A DNA stretch of 64,000 bases from Aphidius gifuensis (Eukaryota > Arthropoda > Insecta > Hymenoptera > Braconidae). Shown one piece after another: positions 11,954-25,009 of the stretch; position 1 is the first letter of the stretch; each line of letters begins with the position of its first letter. Under the pieces are notes generated by a model. That model was given only the letters and a program-made list of their open reading frames with translations. It had not been told where the DNA came from and ran no database searches. The DNA is taken from NCBI RefSeq assembly GCF_014905175.1, contig NC_057789.1, positions 27,152,555-27,216,554 on the forward strand, given 5' to 3'. The position numbers and the translations under genes were made by a program.

Positions 11954-14900
11954 AATGCCAAACAATGAAACAAAGTAAATATAATATTTTTCAATTATAA
12001 CAAGTATAAATAATTATATAAATAATATTAAATTTTTTTTCTTTACAGGTGGATTAAATTTGGAGACATCAAGTCATTTGGTTTTTTGGGAAAAAATATA
12101 TTCGCGATTGCTTCGGGGATTCATGTGATATTTATAAACCTAGATACAAAAGATGAAAAAGTTGAAAAATTTAACAGTGAAGAGAGAGGCCAAGGAGCTT
12201 GCTGTTTTGCTGGACATCCGGTTTGTATTAGAAATACAAGAATTATTTTTTTTTTTTTTTTGACTCTTAAAATATATCAGTTTTTATAATCTAAGTCTAT
12301 CTAGTTGTATAAAAAAAAATAATATTACAAAGTAGAAAAATTTAAATATCAGGAATTTTTTCATGTTTCTAACGGAATATAATTTCAACTGGTGCTTTTT
12401 TAATCTAACTGAATATATTATTTGGGGATTTATAATACATGAAATTTATAAAATTTAATATTCATAAGAATTTTATGATAATCTATTTTTTTTTTTTTTT
12501 TATTACTAGGTTGTTCCTATTTTTGCTATTTCTGAAAGATGCTCATACCCGAAGATATCAATTTTTACATATCCAGAAATTAATATTGTATCAAAATGTG
12601 TTTATAAAAATCAAGACAGACGTAATGGTTTTTTATCAAGTGCATTTGCAGGAACAGAATATTTGCTAACACTAACATTTATTCCAAAATTTAAATTAAT
12701 TATTTGGCTTTGGAGAACTGGAGAATATTTGACTGATATTGACACTGATATTGCTGATGATTTTCAATATATTTCGTGAGTATTATTTAATTTAAAAATA
12801 ATGAAATTATAATTAATTATATTTTTTTTAAGAATATCTAGCTCATCACCTTACTTAGTATGCCAATGTGGAAAAACATCAGGAAAAATAATGACATACG
12901 AAATAAGTGTATGTTCAAAAATTGTAACATTATCGCCAATAATAAATTCATTTAAAAATGATAAAATTGTATCGTCATCTTGGACTCAAGAAGGAAGTTT
13001 ACTAGTGTCTGATGATTTTGGTAATGTATATTTAATAAACAGGGATGATGAACGTCCATACATTGTCGTAAAATCTGACAAAGAAAAATCTCAAAGATCT
13101 TTGATAGTTGCATTTCAAGATGGTGTTGTTGTATCAAACTCCAAGCCACAAATAATTGTAAGTTTTAAATTAAAAAAAAAAATACATATAAAACGATTCA
13201 CGATTCAATTTTCAATTCAAGTTTTATAAAAAAACATCAATAGAATGTCATTGGAAGGCAACGTGGAGCTTGGATTTTTCATCTAAAATAATTTTTTTAA
13301 ATCGTCATAGCCAAAGAGATAGCCTCTTAATTTATACAGACGATGGAAAAATATTTGAATTAAATGACGATAATGATATTCCAAAAATACAATTAATTTG
13401 TCATCAAGGCTCTGGATATTTATTTTTATTTCCAATCAATCCATCAGCTAGAAATTTTGGAGTCGTTGATTGTCTTGACACATTAAATATTTTTGAAGGA
13501 CAGAGTGGTCAATTTTTAGGAAATTTAATACTCGACACACATGGAAAAAGTAAATAACAATATATTGATAATTATAATTGTAATTATTATAATTTTTATA
13601 AATTAATTCTTCAGCTCTTTGTGTCGTGTCGCATGAGATACTGCCTATCGTTGCAATATCCACTGACGCTGGTAGATGCAATATCATCAGTGTCAACAAT
13701 GTTTCAAATCCAATTTTAATAAAATCATTTTATTTAACAAAAGAAGCATTGAATCAAGTCAAATTTTCATGGATGGAAAAAATATTGGGTGTTGCTGCTT
13801 TAAACTATGGAAAATTATTCATCATCAAGGGATTTGAGTTCATGAAATTGGAAGTAATGACACTCCTTGAAATACCTAAAAAAGTAAAATAAAAAAATCC
13901 ATAACATGTTTATTCTTGATATTATAAATAATGTTGATAAATGTTTTTTCAAATAGATTATTGATTTTTTAATTTTTGAGGAAGAAAATGGAGATATCAA
14001 AGTACTAATTCTTATCCACCACAATATTATGGTTGGAAAAAATATAATTATATACAAAATTGATAATTCGAATAATAAAATTAATCAACTTGGTTGTATC
14101 ATTGAACTACCAAATATTTTTAAACACCTTCACTATGGACAAACACGAAATGACATTTTTGTAAATCCATATTTAACAAAACAACTCTACCAAATAAAAT
14201 TCCAGGTGAATAAATAATAATACTATTGATAAATTAAAATAATAATTCAATTAAATTTTTAGAATAATTTTAATGAAATTTATTTAAACGAGGCTATATT
14301 ACTTTCACATAAACTTCGTCTTGTTAATATGAATGTAGATAAAAAATATATATTGACATTTGGTTATGATGGATTTTTAATAATTAAAAATAAAGAAAAT
14401 ATCAATGAAACATTATTAATTTATTCGTCACATCATCGACAAGAAGGTGGATTAAAATTTGCAATAATTCTTTCGAATAATATTATAATAACACTTGGTA
14501 AAGATAGAAGTATTGTTGCAACGAAAATCAGGTAAATTTAATTAATTTAAATATTTAACATTTCTCTATTATAAAAAGGAAACTTCACTGTATTTTATTG
14601 TGTGGTTGCTACGTTTGTGTATTTTCGGCAATTAATTTATTTGGGCTATAAAAATAGAAAATGAGTGGTTAATGAAAATTATAATTATGATGAATAAAAT
14701 TTTTATAATATAATAAAGATTATCCTAATATAAAAAGGACAAACATCATCGGTCTTCCGGACATTTGATTGGTCATTGTTTTTTTCTTACTTACTCTCAT
14801 ACAAATTTCTTTCTGTTTGCCTTTTTCTATTATTTTTTTATTTATTTCGTTAGCAACGAAAAAACAACAAAAAAAAGCGAGTAAACAAAATTTTTTTTAA

Positions 14901-17900
14901 AATTGACATATTAAGCTAGCACAACTTTTTAAATAATTATTAGATCTTGATGCAATTGGGCTTGAAATTTTGTGCGAATTATGTGTTTTTTATGTGTGAA
15001 GAAATAAATTTGAAAGAAAATTTTTTTAAATATTTTTTATATTTTTTTTAAAAATTGACATATTAAGCTAGCACAACTTTTTCAATAATCATCGGATCTC
15101 GATGCAATTGGGCTTAAAATTTTTTGCAAATTATGTGTTTTTTATGTGTGAAGAAATAAATTTGAAAGAAAATTTTTTATATTTTTTTTAAAAATTCAAA
15201 TATTAAGCTAGCACAACTTTCTCAATAATCATCGGATCTCGATGCAATTGGGCTTAAAATTTTGTGCGAATTATGTGTTTTTTATGTGTGAAGAAATAAA
15301 TTTGAAAGAAAATTTTTTTTTATTTTTTACATTTTTTTTAAAAATTCAAATATTAAGCTAGCACAACTTTCTCAATAATCATCGGATCTCGATGCAATTG
15401 GGCTTAAAATTTTTTGCGAATTATGTGTTTTTTATGTGTGAAGAATTAATTCAAAAACAAAATTTTTTTAAATATTTTTTATATTTTTTTTTAAAATTGA
15501 CATATTAAGGTAGCACAACTTTTTCAGTAAACATTCAATCTTGATGTTATTAGACTAAAAATTACGTGTGAATTATGTGTGATTTATGTGTAAATAAATA
15601 AATTAAAAAAATTTTTCGTCAATTTATTCATTCTTTTTTTTTTATGATAATACTTGTGTTTATAAAATCAATGAACAATGAACCTTATAGAAGGTATAGA
15701 TACAGGCGCGCGTAGCGCGCCAATGTGCTCGTTCAAATAAAAAAATTACATGTATAAAAATAAAAAATTAATTTTGTTTCAGTCCGATAAATCAATCTGA
15801 ATTTAAATACGAGGGTGATACTTTTACGAACGCTCTTCAAATGCTTCCAACATTTACTGGATTAATGCTGGAATATAAAACTGATGATTCAACTTGGATC
15901 GAAACGACAATATCCTTGAACTTGATTATGGAAAAAAATCAAATGGCTTCGAAAAGATGTTCTATAATTAAAGATATTAATAATTTAAAATTACGAGTAA
16001 TATTTTTAAAACAATATAAATAATTTAAATTATTAGATGTTTTATAAATTAATATATTTTTTTTTATTACAGCTAAAAACACTTTTAGATGCAAATCAAG
16101 CTGAGCCTGATGAAAATGCACGTTTGCCTTTATCGAATTTCGATTTGAATACTATTGAAAGATCAAGAAAAATAAATGAAAATACAATGAAAAAAAAATC
16201 TACAGAGGAAAAATTAAAATTGTTGATCATAAAACAAGATAAAATCAAGAATTTTATACAAAAAAAGTGTTGGGATTCGATGAATATTCCAGCTTGTTCG
16301 TTAATATCATTGGATGGAAAAATAAAAGTCAATAATTATGCATTTCCTGTTGTCGCTGAAGAGGAAAAAAATAATTTTGAATGGGAGAATTTTGTTCTTA
16401 ATCTTGCTCAACAAATTAACAAGTATTTTGAATTTTTTAAATTATTTTTTACGACAAATAAATAATAATTATCATTCATTTTCATTAACAGTAACAAGCA
16501 GAGTAATAAAATTGTTAAAAAAAATAATTCAAAGTGTTTTAATCAATTTTTTAAATGTGATGAAGAAGATAAATTTTCAATGTCAGGGACAACAACTCAT
16601 CGATGGATCCAAGATGATTTATCTCCAATTAAAAATCAAATATTTAAAGATGGAAGTTTTGTGGAAGCTGCCAGAATTAATATTTCAACAATTATTCGAG
16701 AAGAAAAATTAAAAGTATTTATTATTTTTATAAACTAAATTATTTTTTTTATTTTAAATTAAATTAACAATTTTATAATTAATTCTAAAATATTTAAAAA
16801 AAAAAAATAAATTATTCAATTGATTTTAATGCATTAAATTAAAATTCCTTTTAGAAAATTTAAATTCATTTACTTTTACAGATATTTTTTAATAATTTAT
16901 TTAATGATATGCGAAGAAGAAAAGAAAGTGAAATTAAATTGGCTGAAAGTCGTATCAAGGAGATACAAAATTGTTCAAATGAATTGAAAAATATGTTTAA
17001 TGTCATTTGTAATGTTGATCACAGTTGTTTAAAATTAATCTGGCATGATGTAGAAAAACCACAAACACTTATCAAGGTCGAAGACAAGGAAGTTTTTAAA
17101 TTAATAAATTATAAGGTTGACACAGTAAATACTGCAAGTGATAATTCACAAAATAAATCACAAAAAATATTATTTATTGATTGGAATTTTCGTGACGATT
17201 GTCTCAATAAAATGATGGATGGATTACTCCAAGTAAGGTAAATAATATTATCAAATTTAATACCTTATAATTCAACTAAATAAAAATGTAAGCTATTAAT
17301 TTTTATCCTGATTTTTTATTAAACTTTTATTCCAGATGGGAAGACGAGTTAAAAAAAGAAATACCCAGGCCAAATTGTTTATCAAAAGATCCAATGAAAT
17401 ACACAAATGAAGAAAAAATTGAAATAAAAATTTACAATAATGCATTAGCTAAATTAACAGCAGAAAGATTAAAATATAAAAATATTTTAGAAATAAAATT
17501 ATCACAAGTTCAAGGTTAATTTAAAAAAAATTTTTAATTTTTTTTTTATTTTAATTTAATTATAATTAAATTTATATTTATTTCAGAAAACCTGAATAAA
17601 AGTGTCAATGACTTTAACCATGAACTTGATATTTTTTTTCAAAAACGTATTAAATTAGAGTCATCAATTTTACAAGAAAGCCTAATGAGATATCGTGAAA
17701 TATTACGACAAAAATTGCGTATAAATGGCATTAAAAAAATTGCAAAATTAGAAAATAAATTAACAATATTATCAAATAAATTAAAAAAATATATTCAACA
17801 TATGGATTTATTAGAAATAACTGTTAATGAAATAAAACAACGTTATGATAATTTAAACAAACGTGATAAATTATTAGAATCAAAATTTCGTAGTGAATAT

Positions 17901-19412
17901 TTTGATTTAAAACAACCAATGGTTGAGCATCTTTTACGTCATTATAAAAAACGTCCACGTAATTTACAATTAACATGTACATCAATAACATTTTTAATTG
18001 AATTAAGTCGTTGTATATTGAGTGGTGAAAAATCATTAATATTACCACGTGAATGTTATGATTATCTAAAAAATATTGACACTATTGATGCGATGCCAAC
18101 GAACTTTCCAAGTCAAATTGATAACAATCATTGGCATCTTCTTTTAAAATTGCGAAGAACAAAAATTGAAAGTGAAACACGAGTAAGTTTATTTTTCTTT
18201 TTATCTTTAAATTTAGCATAACAGGTTTACTAAATTTATATCTAGAAAAAAATAAACGATAATAATGAATTTTATTTTATTGATCTAATGTATTTAATGA
18301 TGGCTATCTTGGGAATGTAGCTTAAATGTTGTGCATTCGAATTGGCTGAGGCAGAACAGACTCAAGCTTCACATCAACGTTTAATTCAAAATTTACAAAA
18401 TAACATACAACAATTTAAAGAAACAATTGATGATGAAAAAAAATTAAACTATGAGCTACTGCAAAATATTGAAACACAATTGATTTTAAAAATGGGACAA
18501 ATTGAAATATTTATTGATGGACAATCAAGTGAATATTTAAATTCTGTACTGGTACCATTTGATGAGCTGTTAAGAGTCAATCGTGCAATTGTTGATGCTG
18601 GAAAAAAAAAAATAAATGCTATGAATTGTACCATTGAGTATAGACGACTTATTGAATGGAAAGAATGGAAACATTGTTGTATGCAGATAACTCTGGATGA
18701 CATGAAGGATGAATTAAAATTTTTACAAGGAGTTAAAGTAATATATGCTGTTTATATAGAATATATATTAAATAATTAATTTTGTATTTTATTATCAGGT
18801 AACAAAGGAAATACAAATGTACTTGATGCGTCATCATGATGGCATAGGATTATTGGAGAAGGACAACGAAATATCTAAAAGCCACTCAGCAACAAGAAAG
18901 GTGAATAACTGGCGCCAGCTTTTCGTTTTTTTTTTTTTTTTTTTTTTATTTATTTATAAAACTCAAGGACTATGTTATTTGTATTATTTTCTTTTTTTTT
19001 TTTCACTTTTTAAATGGTGTATTTTGTTGGTTTTAAAATCACTGGTTACATTGAGAAACTTGTTTTTTTCCAGAGATTTAAAAATATTATTGAATCTAAA
19101 AAAATAAAGCTCATTGATTCAATTAGAAATATTAATTATTGGCAAATGGAAAATAATCAATTGACAAGTATCATTGAAAATATAAAACTACAAAATAATA
19201 AAATATTAATTATTATTAATGATGAAAATTATAAAAAAGAAAATGTATTTTTAAATAATAAATTTCATTCAATTATGATGAGAAATAAAATTGTTAAAAA
19301 AATTCAAGATAATTATGGAAATTTATTAGCATTACAAGCACAACTTGAGCTTCTTAAACTTAAAACTTATCCAACATTGAAATTTAAAAATTTAAAAAAT
19401 ACATTTAATTAA
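11954..19412 (+). CDS. CFAP43: Cilia- and flagella-associated protein 43 (WD-repeat, coiled-coil)
   Basis: About 17 exons. Exon 1 is tiny (MPNNETK, start near 11954) and splices to WIKFGDIKSFGFLGKNIFAI at 12049. The N-terminal half (to 14532) reads as WD-type beta-propeller repeats without strict WD dipeptides: VIFINLDTKDE, LIIWLWRTGEYL, LTFGYDGFLIIK, ITLGKDRSIVATKI. From 15782 the protein is alpha-helical: NQAEPDENARLPLSNFDL, then KKCWDSMNIPA, and long coiled coils to LLALQAQLELLKLKTYP near the C terminus. This order, and the KKxCWDSM and opening WxxxF segments, match CFAP43 (WDR96) rather than its partner CFAP44. The family connects the two-headed inner-arm dynein I1/f (tether) to axonemal doublets in motile cilia and sperm tails. 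In insects the expected site is the sperm flagellum and possibly chordotonal cilia. All joins I checked keep frame. The intron 14533-15781 holds a repeat element. Confidence 0.84.
14730..15745. mobile_element. Probable non-autonomous Helitron/Helentron-like element in a CFAP43 intron
   Basis: This intron segment has a perfect hairpin at 14845-14861 (TTTCGTT-AGC-AACGAAA), then five tandem units of 140-152 bp, then a perfect GC-rich hairpin at 15705-15721 (GGCGCGC-GTA-GCGCGCC), all inside otherwise very AT-rich intron sequence. A central minisatellite with ~150-bp units and terminal hairpins is the architecture of Helentron-derived non-autonomous elements such as Drosophila DINE-1. No protein coding is seen. 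I could not confirm the 5' and 3' termini or the insertion dinucleotide, so the ends given are approximate and the class is an inference. Confidence 0.45.
14895..15640 (+). repeat. Five-copy ~150-bp tandem repeat
   Basis: Each unit contains ATTAAGCTAGCACAACTTT, then a GATCTCGATGCAATTGGGCT segment, then TTATGTGTTTTTTATGTGTG. Units start near 14903, 15055, 15195, 15345 and 15497. The central three are most alike; the first and especially the last are diverged, the usual pattern when array edges escape homogenisation. Confidence 0.9.
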
Positions 19413-19728
19413 AATAAATTTTATTGTAAATAAAATATTTTTATTTTTAAAAATTAATAAATAAAATAAAGCCTTTTGTTTAAAAAAAAAAACAGACAAT
19501 ATTTTAGAGTTAAAAAAATATTAATCTTTTAATACTGCATAAAAAAAACAAAACAAATATATAAAAAATAAAAGTACAAAAATAAAAAATAATCTTCTTT
19601 ATAAAATAATGAAAAATACTTGAGGAAAAATTTTTAAAAAAGTATTGATATCAAGAAAAATAAGGAGAGATATGCGAATATTTTGTTCATCAATAATGCC
19701 CCCACCAAATTCACTTTCAACAAGTCAC
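19413..19728. other. Short intergenic region CFAP43-transferrin
   Basis: The CFAP43 3' UTR with AATAAA-like motifs (19430-19470) is followed by the transferrin promoter region. I see no other feature. Confidence 0.5.
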
Positions 19729-19770
19729 TATAAAAGGATCGGATCAACTTGAAAAATAAACAGTCTGGTC
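19729..19770 (+). promoter_or_regulatory. Transferrin core promoter (TATA box and likely initiator)
   Basis: TATAAAAG at 19729-19736 lies 74 bp before the transferrin ATG. An AACAGTCT initiator-like motif follows near 19759, about 30 bp downstream of the TATA box, the normal insect core-promoter spacing. Confidence 0.6.
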
Positions 19771-19809
19771 TTTATTAAAATACGAAAAAAATTAAATTAA
19801 ATATTTAAA

Positions 19810-22754
19810 ATGGCAAAAAAATATATCCAGCTATTTTTGCTTGGATATTTAGCAATTGTCAAGTCTGAAATTACCAAGCAGCCAGTCTGTAAGTATCTTT
19901 AAACTTGAAGATAAACATTTTATCTATAAATTAAATTAATTATTTAATTTTTAGTTACAATGTGTGTACCAGAAGTATACTGGAATGATTGTATAAAAAT
20001 GATGGATGAATCAATTGTCAAAGGAATTCCAATATCATGTGTGTCTGGTCGTGATAGATATGATTGTATTGAAAAAGTTGGAAGAAAAGAAGCAGATATT
20101 GTTGCTGTTGATCCAGAAGACATGTACTTGGCAGCAAAAAATAATTTTGCTGAAGAAGCTGGCTACAGTATCATTGAACAGGTGATGATGGAAAAAAAAA
20201 AAATTAATTACTAAAATACTTCTGTTAAACATTGAATTGATAATTCTAAAAAAATATAATTTAATTTTAGATAAGAACCAAAGAAGAAGTTGATGAACCT
20301 TACAGATACGAGGCAGTTGCTGTTGTTCATAAAGATCTTGAAATTTACGATGTTCATGGACTATATGGACTTAAATCTTGTCATACAGGAATTGGTAGAA
20401 ATGTTGGATACAAAATACCAATAACAAAATTAAAAGCTATGGGTGTACTTGGTGATATTAACAATTCTGAATATTCAGCACGTGAAAATGAAATAAGAGC
20501 ATTGAGTAATGTTTTTAAAAAAGGATGTCTTGTTGGTACATGGTCACCAGATCCAACAATTAATCAAAGATTAAGTAAGTTAAATAAATTTATTTATTTA
20601 TTTTCTGTCAATTACAAATTGATAATGATTTTTTTTTCCATCAGAGGAAACTTATAGCAACATGTGTGCTCTCTGTGAAAAACCAGAAGTTTGTGATTAT
20701 CCTGATAAATATTCTGGCTATGAAGGAGCCCTAAGATGTCTAACACAAAATGGAGGTAAGCAAAAATTAAAAATATATTTTATATTTTTATTTTTTCATC
20801 TTGAAATTAAATTAAAATTATTATTGTATTAATTTTTTTATTTGTAGGTGATATTGCATGGACAAAAGTTCTTTATGTTAAACGTTACTTTGGTTTACCA
20901 ATTGGCAAAACAACAGTATCACCATCAGTTGAAAAAGCAAGTGATTACATGTACTTTTGTCCTGATGGTACCAAGGTACCAATTGATGCAACAACAAAAC
21001 CATGCACATGGGCTGCTAGACCATGGCAGGGCTACATGGCAAATGGACAAGTTAAAGATGTCGATGCTGTTCAAAAGGTTAAATAAATATTTAATAATAT
21101 TAATCTTATTTAATGATATGATAAGAATTTAACATGATAAATTAATTATATTAGGAATTGTCAGAACTTGGTGTTATTGGTGAAAAAGAAAAATCAAATT
21201 GGTGGAAAAATTTACTTCTTCTTGATGATAAAACACTTGCTGTTAAAACAGTTCCAATTAAGCCAGAAGAACATCTTATTGAGGCACAATATTTAGATGT
21301 TATTGAAAGAAATTCTGGTACACCAGAGAGAGATGCACGTTGGTGTGTTTGGAATGAAAAAAGTCTTGAAAAATGTCGGGCTTTAGCAAAAGCATCATTC
21401 TCAAGGTAAATTAAAAATAATAAAAATTTGATATTTAAATTAATAAATATATTTTAATGTAGAGATGCAAGACCACAACTTGATTGCATTCAAGAGCAAG
21501 ATCAAGAAGCATGTTTGATTGCACTTAGAGATGATGCAGTTGATTTAATAATGATTGATGGAGCTGATGTAAAAAAAGCCATTGAAGAATATAATGTTAA
21601 GCCAATTGTTGTTGAAAGCTATGGAATTGGCCAGACTCAATATCACGAAATACCAGCAGTTGCTGTTGTAAAAAAAAATAGCATGATAACAAATTTAGGT
21701 AAATTAATTACCAATTAAGTAGTGATAAAAAAAATTATATTCTATATAGAATTTATATTATTTTTTTAAGGCGACTTGAAGGGAAAAAAATCTTGTCATA
21801 CTTATTACAAGAATGATTATGCTGGATGGATTGCACCAATTGAAATTTTACAAAAATCAAATTTAATAACATCAGAAAATAATATTGGAGATTTATTTGT
21901 GTCATCATGTGCACCTGGTGCACCAGTTGGATCAAAACTTTGTGAACAATGTGCTGGTAATGTTGCTTCAAAAGATGAGTCAGTTATAATTGCTAGCAAA
22001 TGTCAACCAACTCAGGCAGAGGCATTTAGTGGTGCTAAAGGAGCTCTCAAGTAATATTATATTTCAATATTTCAAATTGCCAATAAATATTTAACTGTAT
22101 TATTTAATTTTTAAAATTTTTTTTCAGATGTTTGGCAATGGACAAAGGTGATGTTGCATTTGTTCCATTTACTGTAGTTGAACAACTAGGTAATTATTAA
22201 TTTAAATCATCGAAGAAATGAAAAATTTTTAATAATATTAAATTTATTTTCAGTAAATATTACTGATATCAATATAAAACAAGAAGACATTGTCTTGTTG
22301 TGTCCAAATGGAGGAACTGCATCAATAAATGAATGGGAAAAATGTAACTTTGGTCTAGAACCTCCAAGAATATTTGTTAGCTCTGAGGGAAAATCTCCAA
22401 ATGTCATTGAAGAATTAACACATGGTATTATCGAAGCAACACATCTCTATTCAATGAGACCAGATCTTCTACAAATATATGGCCCATGGGGTGGCCAGAG
22501 AAATATTTTATTCAAGGTAAATAATCTGATAACAAAACAAATCATTAAAAATTATAAAAACTTTGATAAATTTATTATAAATATACCATTAAACATTTTG
22601 CAATTTATATATTATTATTTTTTTATAAATTTAGGATGATACAACAGAGCTTGTCGCGATCGATGGATCATGGAATCGTTGGGATCACTGGGCGACTATC
22701 AAAGAAACCCCAGAATCCTTTGAAACAACAACAAGTTTCACAGAAACATACTAA
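19810..22754 (+). CDS. Transferrin 1-like, secreted iron-binding protein
   Basis: Eleven exons: 19810-19888, 19955-20181, 20271-20574, 20645-20755, 20848-21077, 21155-21405, 21463-21698, 21771-22050, 22128-22189, 22254-22516 and 22635-22754, all with GT-AG borders. The product starts with a signal peptide (LFLLGYLAIVKS) and has two transferrin lobes. N-lobe landmarks are CVPEVYWNDC, DIVAVDPEDMY, YRYEAVAVVHKD, GLKSCHTGIGRNVGYKIP (anion-binding Thr/Arg region) and CLTQNGGDIAW. C-lobe landmarks are DLIMIDGADV, IPAVAVVKK, KKSCHTYYKNDYAGW and GDVAFVPF. The N-lobe keeps the expected Tyr and the SCHTG-R loop. In the C-lobe the Tyr normally before AVAVV is Pro and the SCHTG-R loop is altered (SCHTYYKN), so C-lobe iron binding is probably lost, as is usual for insect Tsf1. 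The role is haemolymph iron transport and sequestration. The 3' end is tail-to-tail with the cyclin, 180 bp apart. Confidence 0.93.
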
Positions 22755-22934
22755 TATAATTTTTACAACAATCAATCGACGACAATATTAATTATTTTTT
22801 TTTTTTCAGTAAACTTAATTACAAATAGCTTTTATAATAAAACAATATAATATCAAATAAAATCAGGTAATATAAAATAGTTAAGATTAACTTGCAAATG
22901 AAAAAAAAAAAAAATAAAAATTAATAAATGAATT

Positions 22935-24711
22935 TCAAACAAGCATACTAACTTTTTTTAAAAAATCATCAGAAATTGCACCATAACGAGTGCGTTTATA
23001 TTTTTTATAAATAGTACGACTGTATGATTTATCAGTGCATGATGCAACAATACAACGAACTATTTTTGATCTAACTTTAAAAATATCTGAATCTTTAAAA
23101 CTGTTTCTAGCAATATCAGTACGCCATTGTTCAAAATGAATAAGACTTAAATATTTTTCTGGTTGCATTACTAAACCAATTGCAATTTCACCAACAGTTG
23201 TTGCTAATAATATTGGTGATATTGACATGAGTTGATCATCAAGTAAAGCTAGATCAATCATATATGAACCAAAATAATATGCTCTTGCAATTTTTTCATC
23301 ACTGGCAATTAATGAAGATGTATTTGAAACAAGACAATAACTCATTATGAAACTTGGATCAGCATATGCTAAATCAAATTTTATTGCAGATAAAATTTCA
23401 GCTTCACATTTTATAACATCTTCATTTGTGAATACACCATTTGAGTAGTCAGCAACTTTTTGTGCCTGAAGAAAAAAATTAAAATTAATTAAAATCATCA
23501 AGAATTTAATTATTGTTTTTTTTTATTTTTTAAGAATAATATTACTTACTGTTGGAATAATATATGTAATCGAGTCTCTCTTAATTGCAATCCACATTGC
23601 AGCCAGTGCAATGAGTTGTAAATTATCAACAGTATCTTTAACAATTCTTACAACATCCTCAAAAATACGTACAGCTATGTATAATGTACTTGACGAGTAC
23701 GAGTGCATTGTCTACAAAAAAAAAAAAATATAATTTAAAATTTATAAAGCAAACCAACAAGTAAATAAATAAATAATTATTTTTTACCATTGTTATTATG
23801 ATAAATGAAATAATTGTTTGACGTTCTTTGAATGTTATATTGAGTTTGTTTAAATTTTTAAATCTCAATTGACGTTTTTCTTCAACTTCACGATAATATT
23901 TGATAATGTCTATGCTGTAGCTCTCACAGTATGCAACATGACGAGACATTGATTTCGATTCCTTCGATGGGGGATGAGAATTTCGATAATTTATTCCTCT
24001 TTGATTGTGTAAAACCTTGACCTATTACAAGGAAAAAAAAAAACAAATAAAATAGTAAATAAATAAATATAAAATTAAATTATATTTGTTATTTTAAATA
24101 AATTTGTTTACCTCATCGAGTTTTGGTAAATTTTTATTGACAAAATAAAGTGGTGTTTCTTCTGTATTTCGAAGTTCTTCAAGTTTTAATTGTTGAATTC
24201 GACGATTAATTAATGTACCATCAAATTTAAATCCAGCAGCAAGTGATATTTGTCTTTTTAAAACACCATGAACTTTTTTTGATTCATTTTTTATTTGTCC
24301 ACAAAGTTCATTTGTTTTATATTTTGATGATTCAATTTCTTTGTTTATAAAAAAACTCTTGGCTCGTTGAAATGCAAGTTTTGATGATTTAATATTTTCT
24401 GTTTTTTTAATTTCATCGGTATTTTTTGATAATAAATCATTTTTAATTGCTGGTTCATTGAAAATTTTAAATTTTGATTGTGATGACCAGTTTTTTGTAT
24501 TTACTGATTGAATTGAATCTGATTTTGATGATGCAAAACTATCATTATTTTTAATAAACAAAACTGGTCGTTTGAGAACTTGCTGTGAAATTATTTTGCA
24601 TTTTATTTGCTCACTTCCTTCTTTAATTTTAACATTTTCTTTTTGTTTTTGTGATGGATTTTCTTTGTCCAAAAAACAAAACTTTTTATTTGTTAAATCA
24701 ACACAAGACAT
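22935..24711 (-). CDS. Divergent mitotic-type (A/B-like) cyclin
   Basis: Four exons: 24711-24112, 24021-about 23790, about 23714-23552 and about 23467-22935, giving about 505 residues. The N-terminal 200 residues are disordered and Lys/Ser-rich, with KEN motifs at residues 16-18 and 24-26 (DKENP and QKENV), the APC/C-Cdh1 degron type. The cyclin core begins at about residue 230 with YSIDIIKYYREVEEKR and continues through TLYIAVRIFEDVV, LIALAAMWIAIKRD, then EAEILSAIKFDLAYADPSFIMSYCL and LATTVGEIAIGLV, the two cyclin folds. The canonical MRAILVDWLxEV box is degenerate (ITFKERQTIISFI), so it diverges strongly from ordinary cyclin B or A. It is expected to bind a CDK1/2-type kinase. I cannot choose between a fast-evolving cyclin B/B3 and a lineage-specific copy. 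Confidence 0.75.
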
Positions 24712-25009
24712 ATTTAATTATTAATTTAATTTTATTTCCAGTTAAAAAATAACAGCACTGTTCTTTAAATTAATAATAAAATTGTCGTTTTATTTTACTA
24801 ATATTATTTAATATATTTTTATTTTTTCAAACACTTTTTCATGAAATAAAATAACAAGTATAAACTACTCAACAATTCAGAGACTACTGACGTGTAAATC
24901 CCCAGAGAAATGTTTACCTCGTAAGTTTTGTCGAGTCACTAAAATATTGAAAATAAATCCCAAACAATATAAATTTCTATTATTTCTACTCACAAAAATA
25001 AATATATTA

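Noticed and set aside
14730..15745. Reading the 150-bp tandem array as a CRISPR-like array or satellite centromere
   Set aside because: The units are head-to-tail without unique spacers and limited to five copies in one intron of a eukaryotic gene.
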